Of a stretch of DNA of 64,000 nt, positions 47,132-55,832 are shown piece after piece; position 1 is the stretch's first letter, and every line of letters begins with the position of its first letter. Origin of the DNA: an unidentified eubacterium SCB49 (GTDB lineage: Bacteria; Bacteroidota; Bacteroidia; Flavobacteriales; Flavobacteriaceae); the NCBI GenBank assembly GCA_000170815.1, contig ABCO01000004.1, forward strand, positions 302,855 through 366,854. Direction: 5' to 3'. The position numbers and the translations under genes were made by a program. The notes beneath the pieces are model-generated. The model ran no database searches. It worked only from the letters and a program-made list of their open reading frames with translations, and was not told the DNA's origin.

Positions 47132-47332
47132 TGATTTCAGCTCGACTACTTAATAGGTTTGTCTTTTAATAATTAATACTCCTCAATATCAATCATAATT
47201 CTAGACATCCCCCTCTTAAAAAACTATTATTTTGTTTCGGAATCCCTCAAAACCTAAACACTCTATTATAAGATAAAACAATAGTATTCACTTATTCTAA
47301 TCAGCGAGATACTCGCCTTAAAAACTTAAATA
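47112..47332 (-). ncRNA. Candidate LytTR-regulated small transcript (about 220 bases)
   Basis: It is bounded by a regulated promoter (-7 box at 47338-47345) and a strong terminator. It contains a GCGAG-TAT-CTCGC hairpin near its start and a single short ORF, MSRIMIDIEEY, at 47173-47208 on the minus strand. It could be a regulatory RNA, a peptide message or the remnant of a lost secreted-protein gene. The transcript ends are predicted only. Confidence 0.5.
47113..47145 (-). terminator. Strong terminator with no protein gene in front of it
   Basis: TCGAGCTGAAAT / ATTTCAGCTCGA is a near-perfect palindrome followed on the minus strand by TTTTTTTT. It would end the transcript from the LytTR-type promoter at 47338-47405. 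Confidence 0.85.
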
Positions 47333-47337
47333 TGATA

Positions 47338-47405
47338 CAAATATGGTTCTAATAAAAGGTTTTAAGTTCTGGTAATTGCTGAAACCCTACTTTCGATTTC
47401 TGAAA
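47338..47405 (-). promoter_or_regulatory. LytTR-type site A: two 21-base-spaced repeats plus -7 box
   Basis: On the minus strand TTTCAGAAATC (from 47405) and TTTCAGCAATT (from 47384) are 21 bases apart, and CATATTTG (47345-47338) follows exactly 33 bases later. It points into the gene-less region ending at 47113. Confidence 0.75.
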
Positions 47406-47510
47406 TCCCCCTTTCATTTTATCAATGGTTATGTGTCATAAAAAACTCTTATTCGCTTCTTATTTTTTCTGAAATTAGCAATTACCTCTTAATAGGGTAG
47501 GGCTAGTGGT

Positions 47511-47550
47511 ACTATTATCATATTTCCGAAGCAGAAAAATCGAGCTGAAA
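47511..47550. repeat. Terminator-flank repeat, copy 2
   Basis: ACTATTATCATATTTCCGAA and the following GCAGAAAAATCGAGCTGAAA match copy 1 at 47091-47131. Confidence 0.6.
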
Positions 47551-47561
47551 GAATCAGCCCG
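47534..47561 (-). terminator. Terminator of the secreted glycine/lysine-rich operon
   Basis: On the minus strand CGGGCTGA-TTCTT-TCAGCTCG is followed by ATTTTTCTG, about 50 bases after the stop at 47613. Confidence 0.75.
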
Positions 47562-47612
47562 ATTTCAAATTAGGATTACTAGTAAACTAGCAATCCAACC
47601 ATCAACGCTATT

Positions 47613-48848
47613 CTATTCGTCTAAGTAATCTTGTAATACAGTGATCCATCCTTTTACAGGATCATTTAATAATTTGTCTGTACCATTATCTCCACTTGTA
47701 TATTCTAACTGGATCGTTCCTGTTGCAACAGGATCTATATTAGCCCCATCTTTATAAGCCCATACAGTAACTTTTAAGTCATATGTATTTCCTGCAGATA
47801 ATTTGTCTTGTGTTTTTCTTAATAACTCTAAGAAAGCATAATCTGCTACATTGTTTGAAGTATTAATGGTCACTTTTGGGTACCAGAAGTAAAATTTTTC
47901 TTGATCTTTATCTATCTGTGGGATGTTTTTAGAAAACTTAGTGCTAGACTGTCTTAGTTGTTCACGGTCTGTAGTTTCTCCAGCCATCTCATAGGTAATA
48001 TTAAACCAAGCACCAGGGTGACTTTGCTCTAACGGTAACTCAAAATATGGCTTAAATGCTACTGTTGCACCTAACTCTCTTTTTGTGATAAAGTTTGCTT
48101 CTTTTTCTGTAGGCTGCAATGATTTTTGGTTTCTCAAATAGTTTGTCCCTTTTGCAAACGCAATTTTTCCTTTATAGTTTTTATACACATCAAAACGCAT
48201 TAGTTTTTTCTTGTCTTTCTCGCTTTGAGCTCCTTTTAAGGTACCTATTAGCATATCTACTTTTGCTTGTGCTGTTTCTATGTCCCAAGTATCAAAAGAT
48301 GTTTTGTCTTTTGCCGCTACCTCTATTACTGTGCGATTTGCATCTAATGGAAGAGGATCATCTGCATCATTTAAGCTTCTGTCTCCTTTAATTACTGCCA
48401 TCACACCTGGTGCAACTTCAATAATTTCTGCATAACCACTTGCACTTGCAGACCTCCAGTTAAAAAACATTTTTACTTCATACTTTGTATAATAGCTTTC
48501 TTTTAAAGTAAGTTCCATATCTGGAGTCTCTGTATTAGACATATAATATTCAAGTTTATTCACTAATTTTCCATCTCTATTTTTTACAAATTTTAATCCA
48601 GAAGTAGAAGGGTCAATAAGACCTACATAATGACCAGAAACCCCTAGTTCGTCTGCTTCACTATTAAAAGCAGAAAAGTCTTTTCCTTTACCCCCTTTTT
48701 TACCTTTTTTCCCTCCAGATTTGTTTGCTTTATTTCCAATTTTAAGTCCTTCTTTTAATTTTTTACCAAACTGAGCTTCGGCATGATTACTCATCCCAAC
48801 GATAAGGAATAAGCTAAAAATTGCTGTAATAATTGTTTGTTTTTTCAT
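47613..48848 (-). CDS. Secreted hypothetical protein with Lys/Gly-rich N-terminal tract
   Basis: This 411-residue protein has a signal peptide (IVGMSNHAEAQ) followed by a strongly basic low-complexity tract (NKSGGKKGKKGGKGKDF). The rest is a beta-rich domain without a recognised family (KFYFWYPKVTINTSNNVADY). It is the second gene of an operon: its ATG lies 28 bases after the stop of the glycine-rich gene, and the pair is read from LytTR-type site B. A surface or matrix role is plausible from the basic tract, but function is unknown. Confidence 0.82.
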   Translation of the reverse strand: MKKQTIITAIFSLFLIVGMSNHAEAQFGKKLKEGLKIGNKANKSGGKKGKKGGKGKDFSAFNSEADELGVSGHYVGLIDPSTSGLKFVKNRDGKLVNKLEYYMSNTETPDMELTLKESYYTKYEVKMFFNWRSASASGYAEIIEVAPGVMAVIKGDRSLNDADDPLPLDANRTVIEVAAKDKTSFDTWDIETAQAKVDMLIGTLKGAQSEKDKKKLMRFDVYKNYKGKIAFAKGTNYLRNQKSLQPTEKEANFITKRELGATVAFKPYFELPLEQSHPGAWFNITYEMAGETTDREQLRQSSTKFSKNIPQIDKDQEKFYFWYPKVTINTSNNVADYAFLELLRKTQDKLSAGNTYDLKVTVWAYKDGANIDPVATGTIQLEYTSGDNGTDKLLNDPVKGWITVLQDYLDE

Positions 48849-48876
48849 GATTAATTAATTTATGGTTATTGATAGT

Positions 48877-50226
48877 TTAAAAATTTAATTGTAATGTTTT
48901 TGTTTGAGTTGTTGTCGTTCCATTTTCACCTGTAGAACCGGTACGTCCTGCACTTGCACTGCTGTATTTAGGAGCTCCGCCTTTTCCACCTTTTCCTCCC
49001 TGATTGTTAATTTTTAATGTTACTTTTTTAACATTAGGATCTTTGATAACTGTTACATTTCCACCGGCACCACCGTTTCCTCCATTTCCTCCATCTGCTG
49101 TAGAACTATCACCATCAAAACCTCCCATTCCATAACCTCCTATGGCATTCACTATAAACTCTGTATCTGGAGTTAATTTATACTGTGATACTATTTTATT
49201 CTTGGTATTGTTATACACCTCAATTTTATTGAGAGTAGCTCCAGTTTGTTTATGTTTAAAAGACTTAACTTTTACTGTAAGATTATCTGCTCGTCCCGCA
49301 TGTTGACCATCTTTTCCTTGAAAAACCGTCATATGTTTTTTACGATCCCAACCTGCAAAACCATTTTGATTTACTTGTATAGATACATTGTTTGTAGTTG
49401 CTAATGACTTTGAAGCCTTTAATGAAGGGTGATAAACCGATTGAACACTAAATACAACCTCATCATTTTTAAGGCTTGAGGCGTTTTCATCTACTTTTAC
49501 GCGCTCTATAGTGTTGCTCACACCAGTGTGAGATAATTTAAAATCTTCCCAAGGCATTTTACCTCCTAGATTTGAAGTCTTTAATTGTGAGCCATCTGCA
49601 AGTGTAGCTATTATCCCGTAATCTATAGCCTCACTAAAATGGGCTATTTTTTTAGGGGTGTTAATTATTTCTAACGCTATACTTTTTACTTTTTTATGCT
49701 GAAGTGAATTTGCAATTCTATCTGACTCTGCTAAGGCAGCTTTTGCTTCTTTAACATTGGCTCTTGCATTGGTCTGGTTTTTAAATGTCGCTATAGCATA
49801 ACTTGCAACTTCTTCATTTGTCGCTTCCCATTTTTTACCAAAACTACCTCCTGGTTTTACTAAAACATACTTCGTATTTGCTTCTTGTTTTCCATTCCAT
49901 TCATAGTAAACAGCGTAGTCTTTAATAAATGAAAGTCTAAAAGTTTTAAATGCAAAATAAGCTGGATAACCAGGAACATCTGGTTTAAAGGATTCGTCTA
50001 AAATCCCTGCTCTTTTTACTAAAATCTCTGACACATTCTCACCGGATTTTGTAATCACTACTGGCCAAGCTTTTTTTACTTTTTCAAATTTTTTGCCGTT
50101 AATTTTATACACTGTATAATTGCCAGACTCAAATTTGCTCAATACTGTATTTTGACTTTCTTGTCCTATTACTGGATAAAAACCCAGGAGTATCAAAAAG
50201 GTAAAGAGAAATAGTTTTGTTTTCAT
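48877..50226 (-). CDS. Secreted hypothetical protein with collagen-like glycine-rich region
   Basis: This 449-residue protein has a signal peptide (LILLGFYPVIGQ). The first about 350 residues are beta-rich and unrecognised. The last about 85 carry glycine-rich runs (DGGNGGNGGAGGNV and NNQGGKGGKGGAPKYSS) and end in TQTKTLQLNF, which does not match the usual type IX sorting signal. It is the first gene of an operon with 47613 and is read from LytTR-type site B. It is possibly an extracellular adhesive or structural protein (inference). Confidence 0.82.
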   Translation of the reverse strand: MKTKLFLFTFLILLGFYPVIGQESQNTVLSKFESGNYTVYKINGKKFEKVKKAWPVVITKSGENVSEILVKRAGILDESFKPDVPGYPAYFAFKTFRLSFIKDYAVYYEWNGKQEANTKYVLVKPGGSFGKKWEATNEEVASYAIATFKNQTNARANVKEAKAALAESDRIANSLQHKKVKSIALEIINTPKKIAHFSEAIDYGIIATLADGSQLKTSNLGGKMPWEDFKLSHTGVSNTIERVKVDENASSLKNDEVVFSVQSVYHPSLKASKSLATTNNVSIQVNQNGFAGWDRKKHMTVFQGKDGQHAGRADNLTVKVKSFKHKQTGATLNKIEVYNNTKNKIVSQYKLTPDTEFIVNAIGGYGMGGFDGDSSTADGGNGGNGGAGGNVTVIKDPNVKKVTLKINNQGGKGGKGGAPKYSSASAGRTGSTGENGTTTTQTKTLQLNF

Positions 50227-50260
50227 AATTGCTACGTTTTGATGGTTATTAATTACACTG

Positions 50261-50328
50261 CAAATATGAGGGCAAACTATACCCGATTTTTATAAAAACT
50301 TCTGAAACACCGCTTTCAACTTCTGAAA
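50261..50328 (-). promoter_or_regulatory. LytTR-type site B: two 21-base-spaced repeats plus -7 box
   Basis: TTTCAGAAGTTG (from 50328) and TTTCAGAAGTTT (from 50307) are 21 bases apart; CATATTTG (50268-50261) follows 33 bases after the last AG. The box ends 34 bases before the ATG of the glycine-rich gene at 50226. Confidence 0.8.
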
Positions 50329-50405
50329 AACACAATACTTATATATCTGACTGTCAAATATTTGAGTTTTATATTTTCAAATAAGCTTCATAAAAGAGCA
50401 TAAAA

Positions 50406-50433
50406 AAAACCGTTCCAAAAATGGAACGGTTTT
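50406..50433 (-). terminator. Terminator after the 106-residue secreted protein gene
   Basis: On the minus strand AACCGTTCCA / TGGAACGGTT is followed by TTTTTTATG. Confidence 0.9.
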
Positions 50434-50461
50434 CTTATATAGTATACTGTTTTTTTTATGT

Positions 50462-50782
50462 TTAAAGAAGCTTAGATAGTTTTAAAGTTTTTCCACAGTG
50501 ATCGCTGCTAATTTTAAAAATAACGTCTCCTTTTTTCCCGCTTTTTGCCCAGCGAACTTCTTTTCCTGTATTACATGTAATACTTGTACTACTTCCATTA
50601 TTAAGACTCACAAATCCTGTTCCTGTATAAATACTTACTTTATCTCCCGTGTCATTAATAAGCTTAAAACTTGCTAAAGTGACTACTGCTTCTGTGTTGT
50701 TAATCTCTACATTTTGTACTTCTGTTGGTGCAGTAAATGAAGAAAATAAAACTACTAATAATATTGCTGATACTGTTTTCAT
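50462..50782 (-). CDS. Small secreted protein with a two-cysteine beta domain
   Basis: This 106-residue protein has a signal peptide (VVLFSSFTAPTE), so it is exported. The mature domain (FKLINDTGDKVSIYTGTGFV ... TSITCNTGKE ... SSDHCGKTLKLSKL) has two cysteines that could form a disulfide. The C-terminal domain of the protein at 59174 has the same order of features (VTLRNNSGSSIYVGKSGSV ... WDCD ... NSGCGDTVNI), so I consider the two related. It has LytTR-type site C and its own terminator, and it follows the response regulator gene, from which read-through is possible. Function is unknown. Confidence 0.8.
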   Translation of the reverse strand: MKTVSAILLVVLFSSFTAPTEVQNVEINNTEAVVTLASFKLINDTGDKVSIYTGTGFVSLNNGSSTSITCNTGKEVRWAKSGKKGDVIFKISSDHCGKTLKLSKLL

Positions 50783-50807
50783 AATGTATTGGTTTTTAAT
50801 TATGAAG

Positions 50808-50875
50808 CAAAACTACTTGTTTATAACAGTAGAATTAACTGCTAATTTCTGAAACAGCCATTTCAACTTCTGAAA
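50808..50875 (-). promoter_or_regulatory. LytTR-type site C: two 21-base-spaced repeats plus -7 box
   Basis: TTTCAGAAGTTG (from 50875) and TTTCAGAAATTA (from 50854) are 21 bases apart; TAGTTTTG (50815-50808) follows 33 bases after the last AG. It lies just 9 bases beyond the regulator gene stop. Confidence 0.8.
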
Positions 50876-50884
50876 CGTGATAAA

Positions 50885-51634
50885 TTAAATACTACTTACT
50901 ATTTGTAAAAACTCTTCTCTTTTTTCTTTAGAAATTGAAACAGTCTTATCGTTTTCCATTACGATATAACCTCCATCACTTTTTACATATTTTTTAATGT
51001 GCTTTAGGTTGATTAAATGAGATCTATGTGGCCTGTAAAAAATAGAAATGTTCTGTAAAAGATCTACAAAATGTTTGAGCGGTTTACTAATACATAGGTT
51101 TGCATCTTCTGTGGTTGTAATACTAGTGTACATACCATCTGCAGTGAGCATAATTATATCTTTAAAATTTACAAACTTAATCCCGTCATTAACTGGCAAT
51201 CCTATTTTATCAAAATTATTATTTGATAGACTTTGTTTTAGTTCTTCTAGTTTAGTATTTATCTTGCTTTTTCCTAAAAACTCTATCGCTTTATCTACGG
51301 CTTCTTTTACCTGATTAGGGCGCACTGGTTTTAACAAATAATCTATCGCAGACAATTGAAACGCTTGAATCGCATATTCACTATATGCGGTAGTAAAGAT
51401 AATCTCAAAGTTTACGATATCTTTTTCTATAAAGTTTAAAATCTCTAATCCAGAATGTTCTGGCATTTCTATATCTAGAAAAACGATACTAGGTGATTTG
51501 TCTTTTATTATCTCTACTCCACTTAAAAGATCTCCTGCTTCATAAATTTGTGTGATTTTAGGACAGTTTTCTTCTACCAAAATTCGTAACAAGTTCCTTG
51601 CCTTTGGTTCGTCATCTATTATTATTGCTTTCAT
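50885..51634 (-). CDS. LytTR-family response regulator
   Basis: This 249-residue regulator has a receiver domain with acidic pocket D7-D8 (IIIDDEPKARN), phospho-acceptor D54 (VFLDIEMPEHSG), T82 and K102 (YLLKPVRPNQ). A LytTR DNA-binding domain covers about residues 140-249 (FYRPHRSHLINLKHIKKYV). LytTR proteins bind direct repeats about two helical turns apart, which fits the 21-base repeats at eight promoters around it. It is the only response regulator gene in the window, 17 bases after kinase 1. Its own promoter is probably site D, upstream of that kinase, giving positive feedback. Confidence 0.95.
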   Translation of the reverse strand: MKAIIIDDEPKARNLLRILVEENCPKITQIYEAGDLLSGVEIIKDKSPSIVFLDIEMPEHSGLEILNFIEKDIVNFEIIFTTAYSEYAIQAFQLSAIDYLLKPVRPNQVKEAVDKAIEFLGKSKINTKLEELKQSLSNNNFDKIGLPVNDGIKFVNFKDIIMLTADGMYTSITTTEDANLCISKPLKHFVDLLQNISIFYRPHRSHLINLKHIKKYVKSDGGYIVMENDKTVSISKEKREEFLQIVSSI

Positions 51635-51651
51635 ATTTGGTTAGCTGTTTT

Positions 51652-53643
51652 TTAGTTAGTTGTTGTCGGAATGTTTAAAATAACACGAGTTCCCTTTGCA
51701 TTCCCTTCTTCATCAAATAAATCAATTGTTTTAACTCCTATTTTTCTTTTCTTTTCATAATTTAAAAGGTCGAGTCTATTTTCTGTTGCTTTTGTGGCAA
51801 ATGATTCGTGTGTATTATGTCTTTGGGCTTTAATCGCCGCTGCACGTTCCCGCCCCACTCCATTATCTTCTATACAACAGGTAATCGTTTTATCGTTTAC
51901 TTTTGTAAATGTAACCCATAATTTTCTCCCTGTCTTTCTGTGCAACAGTCCATGTTTTAATGCATTCTCTATATAAGGTTGTATCAACATCGTCGGGATT
52001 CTTAGTTGATCTCTATTAATAGTTTCTGAAACATTAAAACTATATTCTAAGGTATCTTCAAAACGTAATGACTCAAGGTCTAGATACATTTCTAAACTCT
52101 CGATTTCGTCTTGGATAGTGAGTGTACCTGCATCACTATGCTTTAAATACTTACGCATTAAATCTGCAAATTTGCCTAAGTAATCTCCTGCTAAATTCTT
52201 TTTATTCAATATAATATATTCTTGAATACTATTTAGTGCATTAAAAATAAAGTGTGGGTTCATTTGTGCCTTTAAAGCCTTTAATTCACTGTCTCTATAT
52301 TGTTTTTCTAAAGCAAGGCGTTTTTGGGCTTCTTTGAGTTCTAAAATGGCTAAATCTGCCTTTTTCTTATTTTTCATTCTACTAAAAAACAATAATGAAC
52401 TTAATAATATAAGGCAGGCAATTAATACAAGCCCAAATAATAGATTTGTCTGTCTTTTGTTTTTTTCTTTTACTAATGCTGTTTGAGCTTCAGCTTCTTG
52501 TTTTTCGCGTTTTACTTTTTCTGTTTCATATTTTATCTCAAGCTCACTAATTGCTTTTTGCTTACTTATACCAAAAATAGAATCTCCAATAGCTCCTTCT
52601 TTTACAAAATAATTTATAGATTCTTTATAGTTTTCTTTAGCATAATTTACCTCAGCTAGTGCTTGATAACTTGATCTTAGAGATGTCAAATTACCGCTTT
52701 CTTTAAAGAGTTTATTTGATTTTAAGAAAGCCGCTTCTGCTTCATCGTACTTTCCCCATTTCATTAGGTTGTATCCAATATTATGAAGGTTGTTATTTAT
52801 ACTTCTTACGCGACCTAATCTCTTATTGATTTCTAAACTTTTTTTGTAATATAGATCTGCTTTCTCAAAATCATTTAAACTCCCATACACACTAGCTAAG
52901 CTAGAATACAAATTAGATAAGCTTTTAGGTCTTTTTTCTATAGCTAGTGCTTCTTCTCCAAACTTAACAGCCGCTGCATAATCAAACATTCTTCTTTTAA
53001 CTGTTATTAGATTGATACAAACACTACTCAGTCTTTCATTATCCTCTTTAACATATGGGTGGTTATATAGTTCCATAAATATCTTTTCAGAACTCTCATA
53101 ATCTCTTATACTATTGTATGAAGTACCTAAATTCATTTTTGTAGTTAGTGCCTGTAAGATGTTTTCTTTACCGCCTTTTTTTTCAAAATAATTAATTACT
53201 TCTTTATAGTTTTTAGCTGCATTCACAAAATCTCTTTGATCTTGTAAAACTTGTGCTAGTTCATTTTTTGTAAAATAAACTAGGTGTTCATTTTTGGTAT
53301 CTTTAAATACTGACATCGCTTTTTTCACATAAACGAGAGAAGAGTCAATCTCTCCTTTATTTCTGTGATAATAACTTAACTCTAATAAAGCATTACCATA
53401 ATCGTCCCCTTTTTTTTCTTTAAAAGCTTCTGCATAAAGAACATTAGTATAATGTAAATGCAAAATAGGATTTCTGTTTTGATAATGTAAAACAATCTCT
53501 TTTAGTTTTTTTTCTTTTAAGCTATCATTAGCCGTCACCACAATTAAGTTATTTATACTGTCTATTTGTTTTTGCTGAGCAGAACTAGCAACCATAAACA
53601 GTAAACTAAACGTGAGTAATATAATATGTGGAATTTTAGTCAT
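51652..53643 (-). CDS. TPR-containing LytS/YpdA-type sensor histidine kinase 1
   Basis: This 663-residue protein has a signal peptide (LLFMVASSAQ), a periplasmic TPR solenoid to about residue 385 and one membrane helix (399-419). The cytoplasmic His_kinase domain follows, with the phospho-histidine in KAQMNPHFIFNALNSIQEYI (H464), the N box IQPYIENALKHGLLH and the G box CIEDNGVGRERA. The kinase part is nearly the same as in kinases 2 and 3 (for example GDYLGKFADLMRKYL). It is co-transcribed with the LytTR regulator (17-base gap), and site D lies in front, so the pair is likely autoregulated. Confidence 0.94.
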   Translation of the reverse strand: MTKIPHIILLTFSLLFMVASSAQQKQIDSINNLIVVTANDSLKEKKLKEIVLHYQNRNPILHLHYTNVLYAEAFKEKKGDDYGNALLELSYYHRNKGEIDSSLVYVKKAMSVFKDTKNEHLVYFTKNELAQVLQDQRDFVNAAKNYKEVINYFEKKGGKENILQALTTKMNLGTSYNSIRDYESSEKIFMELYNHPYVKEDNERLSSVCINLITVKRRMFDYAAAVKFGEEALAIEKRPKSLSNLYSSLASVYGSLNDFEKADLYYKKSLEINKRLGRVRSINNNLHNIGYNLMKWGKYDEAEAAFLKSNKLFKESGNLTSLRSSYQALAEVNYAKENYKESINYFVKEGAIGDSIFGISKQKAISELEIKYETEKVKREKQEAEAQTALVKEKNKRQTNLLFGLVLIACLILLSSLLFFSRMKNKKKADLAILELKEAQKRLALEKQYRDSELKALKAQMNPHFIFNALNSIQEYIILNKKNLAGDYLGKFADLMRKYLKHSDAGTLTIQDEIESLEMYLDLESLRFEDTLEYSFNVSETINRDQLRIPTMLIQPYIENALKHGLLHRKTGRKLWVTFTKVNDKTITCCIEDNGVGRERAAAIKAQRHNTHESFATKATENRLDLLNYEKKRKIGVKTIDLFDEEGNAKGTRVILNIPTTTN

Positions 53644-53667
53644 AGATATTTTTTATTGCTAATTAAA

Positions 53668-53735
53668 CAAAGTTTAAAAATAAGCCTTAATTTTCATTCA
53701 ATTAACTGCTGAAACGCTATTCTAAGTTTCTAAAT
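53668..53735 (-). promoter_or_regulatory. LytTR-type site D: two 21-base-spaced repeats before kinase 1 and regulator
   Basis: ATTTAGAAACT (from 53735) and TTTCAGCAGTT (from 53714) are 21 bases apart. The TTTG of AAACTTTG (53675-53668) falls at the same place as in sites A-C and F-H; the TA of the box is degenerate. Confidence 0.65.
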
Positions 53736-53775
53736 AGCAGCTATAATCAATAAATGAATGTTTATTTCTGAAATG

Positions 53776-55803
53776 TTATGTAGATGAATAGTTACCAAGT
53801 CTTTTTTCATCTTTTACGATAGGTATATTTAAAACCACACGGGTTCCTTTAACGCTACCGTCTTCTTCAAAAAGGTCTATAATCTCGATGCTAACTTTCT
53901 GATCTTTTTTATAGTTTAAAAGCTCTAATCTACTCTCTGTTGCTTTTGTAGCAAAAGATGTATGTAGTTTTTTATTTTGAGCCTTAATTTCACCAGCCTT
54001 AGCACGACCTACCCCATTATCTTCTATACAACATGTTATTGTGTTTTCTGCTACTTTAGTGAAGCTAACCCATAGTTTCCTATCGGTTTTACGATGTAGA
54101 AGCCCGTGTTTTAGTGCATTCTCTACATAGGGCTGGATAAGCATTGTCGGAATGTAGAGTGATTCGATATTTATCGTTTCAGAAACATTAAAACTATACG
54201 TTAGCTTATCTTCAAACCGAAGTGCCTCAAGGTTCAAATACATCTCTAATCCTTCAATCTCATCGTGAATACTGAGTGTTCCTGTATCACTCTGTTGCAA
54301 ATATTTTCGCATTAAATCTGCAAACTTACCCAGGTAATCTCCTGCTAGGTTTTTTTTATTTAAAATGATATATTCTTGAATACTGTTAAGGGCATTAAAA
54401 ATAAAATGCGGATTCATTTGCGCTTTTAAGGCCTTGAGTTCACTCTCTCTGTATTGCTTTTCTAGGGCTAATCGTTTTTGAGCTTCTTGTAGCTCCAGCC
54501 TTATAATTTCTGCTTTTTTTCTTGCCTTAATCCTCCCAAAAAGTAAGAGAGCAGCTATCCCCACAAGGACAATAATAATTAAAGAGCCTATAAATAGATT
54601 TTTGTTTTTTTTACTTTCTAATTGGCTTATCGTTACCTGTTTTTCTGCAATTTGTTTTTCACGTTTTGTTCTTTCGGTTTCATATTTTATTTCGAGTTCG
54701 CTTATTGCTTTTTGTTTTTCAATCCCCTTAAGACTGTCTTTAAAAGCGTGTCTTTTATCGTTATATTCTAATGCTCTTTTATAATCCCCTTTGCTTCGAT
54801 ACACCTTCGATAATGCCAATGCTACATTTTCTATCATTACTGCTGGAGCCTCAGGGTTACCCTCAATCTTAGCTTCTACGTATTTATAGATACGTTCTGC
54901 TTCATCATAATCTCCCATATCAACTCTAATATCACCTGACATAAACATGTTATTCCATGCATTTAAACTGTCTCCTACTTTTTCAAATTGCTTTATCGCT
55001 TTATCATTATAATATAAGGCCTCTTTAAGGTTTTTTAGTCCAAGGTTCGCCCCAGAAATCATACTATAGATGTAAGTAAGGAAACCTGGGCGTGTTTCAG
55101 ATTTTTCAAGATCCTTTGCCAGACTAAGCATTTGATCATATTCTTCTGTTACAAAAAGTAGCATGGTATAATTTATCCTTGTCTCATTATACCAATCTGT
55201 ATCTTCAACTATTAAAGGGTGATTAAGAAGTTCATTATAAAAAGTTTTACTTCTTTCAAAATCATCCATCTCATAATAAAGAGTCGCAAGATTAAACTTG
55301 GTTAAAAGCGCATCACGACTATTAGAAATGCCATTTTTATCGCAATAATCTAAAGTAAGATTATAATACTTTAATGCTGTAGTATAATCGCCATTGGTGC
55401 GATAAACATTAGCTAGATTTCTCCAAGAATTAAGTATGGCAGTAGAGTCATTGGTTATTGTTGCAACACGCAGACTCTCCTTTCCATAATACATGCTAGA
55501 ATCTTGTATCATCTGACTATCAAACCATCTTGATTTTTCAACATATATGTCTGAAAGTCGCCTATCATTAGAAGCTTTTTTACTCTGTGCGATAGCTTTG
55601 TTAATAAAGTAGATACGCACTTCACTATCTCCATATTCAAGATCATTATTGATTATAGAATCTAACTTGACCTCGCGTTGTTTTATATCTTTTACAAGAG
55701 ACAATATGTTTTCTATACTGTCTATTTGCTTTTGCTGAGCTCCTGTTTCTGTGATAAATGTGAAACAAAAAAAGCACAATAAAAGCTGTAAATAATTGGT
55801 CAT
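53776..55803 (-). CDS. TPR-containing LytS/YpdA-type sensor histidine kinase 2
   Basis: This 675-residue protein is a paralogue of kinase 1 with the same plan: signal peptide (FTFITETGAQ), TPR sensor, one membrane helix (401-421) and kinase core with H466 in KAQMNPHFIFNALNSIQ and G box IEDNGVGRAKAG. The sensor part is much more diverged from kinase 1 than the kinase core, suggesting different inputs to the same output. No response regulator of its own is adjacent, so cross-talk to the LytTR regulator is likely. Site E with three repeats lies in front. Confidence 0.93.
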   Translation of the reverse strand: MTNYLQLLLCFFCFTFITETGAQQKQIDSIENILSLVKDIKQREVKLDSIINNDLEYGDSEVRIYFINKAIAQSKKASNDRRLSDIYVEKSRWFDSQMIQDSSMYYGKESLRVATITNDSTAILNSWRNLANVYRTNGDYTTALKYYNLTLDYCDKNGISNSRDALLTKFNLATLYYEMDDFERSKTFYNELLNHPLIVEDTDWYNETRINYTMLLFVTEEYDQMLSLAKDLEKSETRPGFLTYIYSMISGANLGLKNLKEALYYNDKAIKQFEKVGDSLNAWNNMFMSGDIRVDMGDYDEAERIYKYVEAKIEGNPEAPAVMIENVALALSKVYRSKGDYKRALEYNDKRHAFKDSLKGIEKQKAISELEIKYETERTKREKQIAEKQVTISQLESKKNKNLFIGSLIIIVLVGIAALLLFGRIKARKKAEIIRLELQEAQKRLALEKQYRESELKALKAQMNPHFIFNALNSIQEYIILNKKNLAGDYLGKFADLMRKYLQQSDTGTLSIHDEIEGLEMYLNLEALRFEDKLTYSFNVSETINIESLYIPTMLIQPYVENALKHGLLHRKTDRKLWVSFTKVAENTITCCIEDNGVGRAKAGEIKAQNKKLHTSFATKATESRLELLNYKKDQKVSIEIIDLFEEDGSVKGTRVVLNIPIVKDEKRLGNYSST

Positions 55804-55832
55804 TGAAAATGATTTTATGTTTTACTATTTAA

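Larger units (their letters stand above)
46945..47612. other. Intergenic region, 668 bases, with a regulated gene-less transcript
   Basis: This is the largest gap in the window. It contains, on the minus strand, the terminator of the secreted-protein operon (47534-47561), a LytTR-type promoter (47338-47405) with no gene behind it, and a second strong terminator (47113-47145). The first about 150 bases (46945-47090) hold nothing I recognise. The only ORF in the transcript is 11 codons long. Confidence 0.65.
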
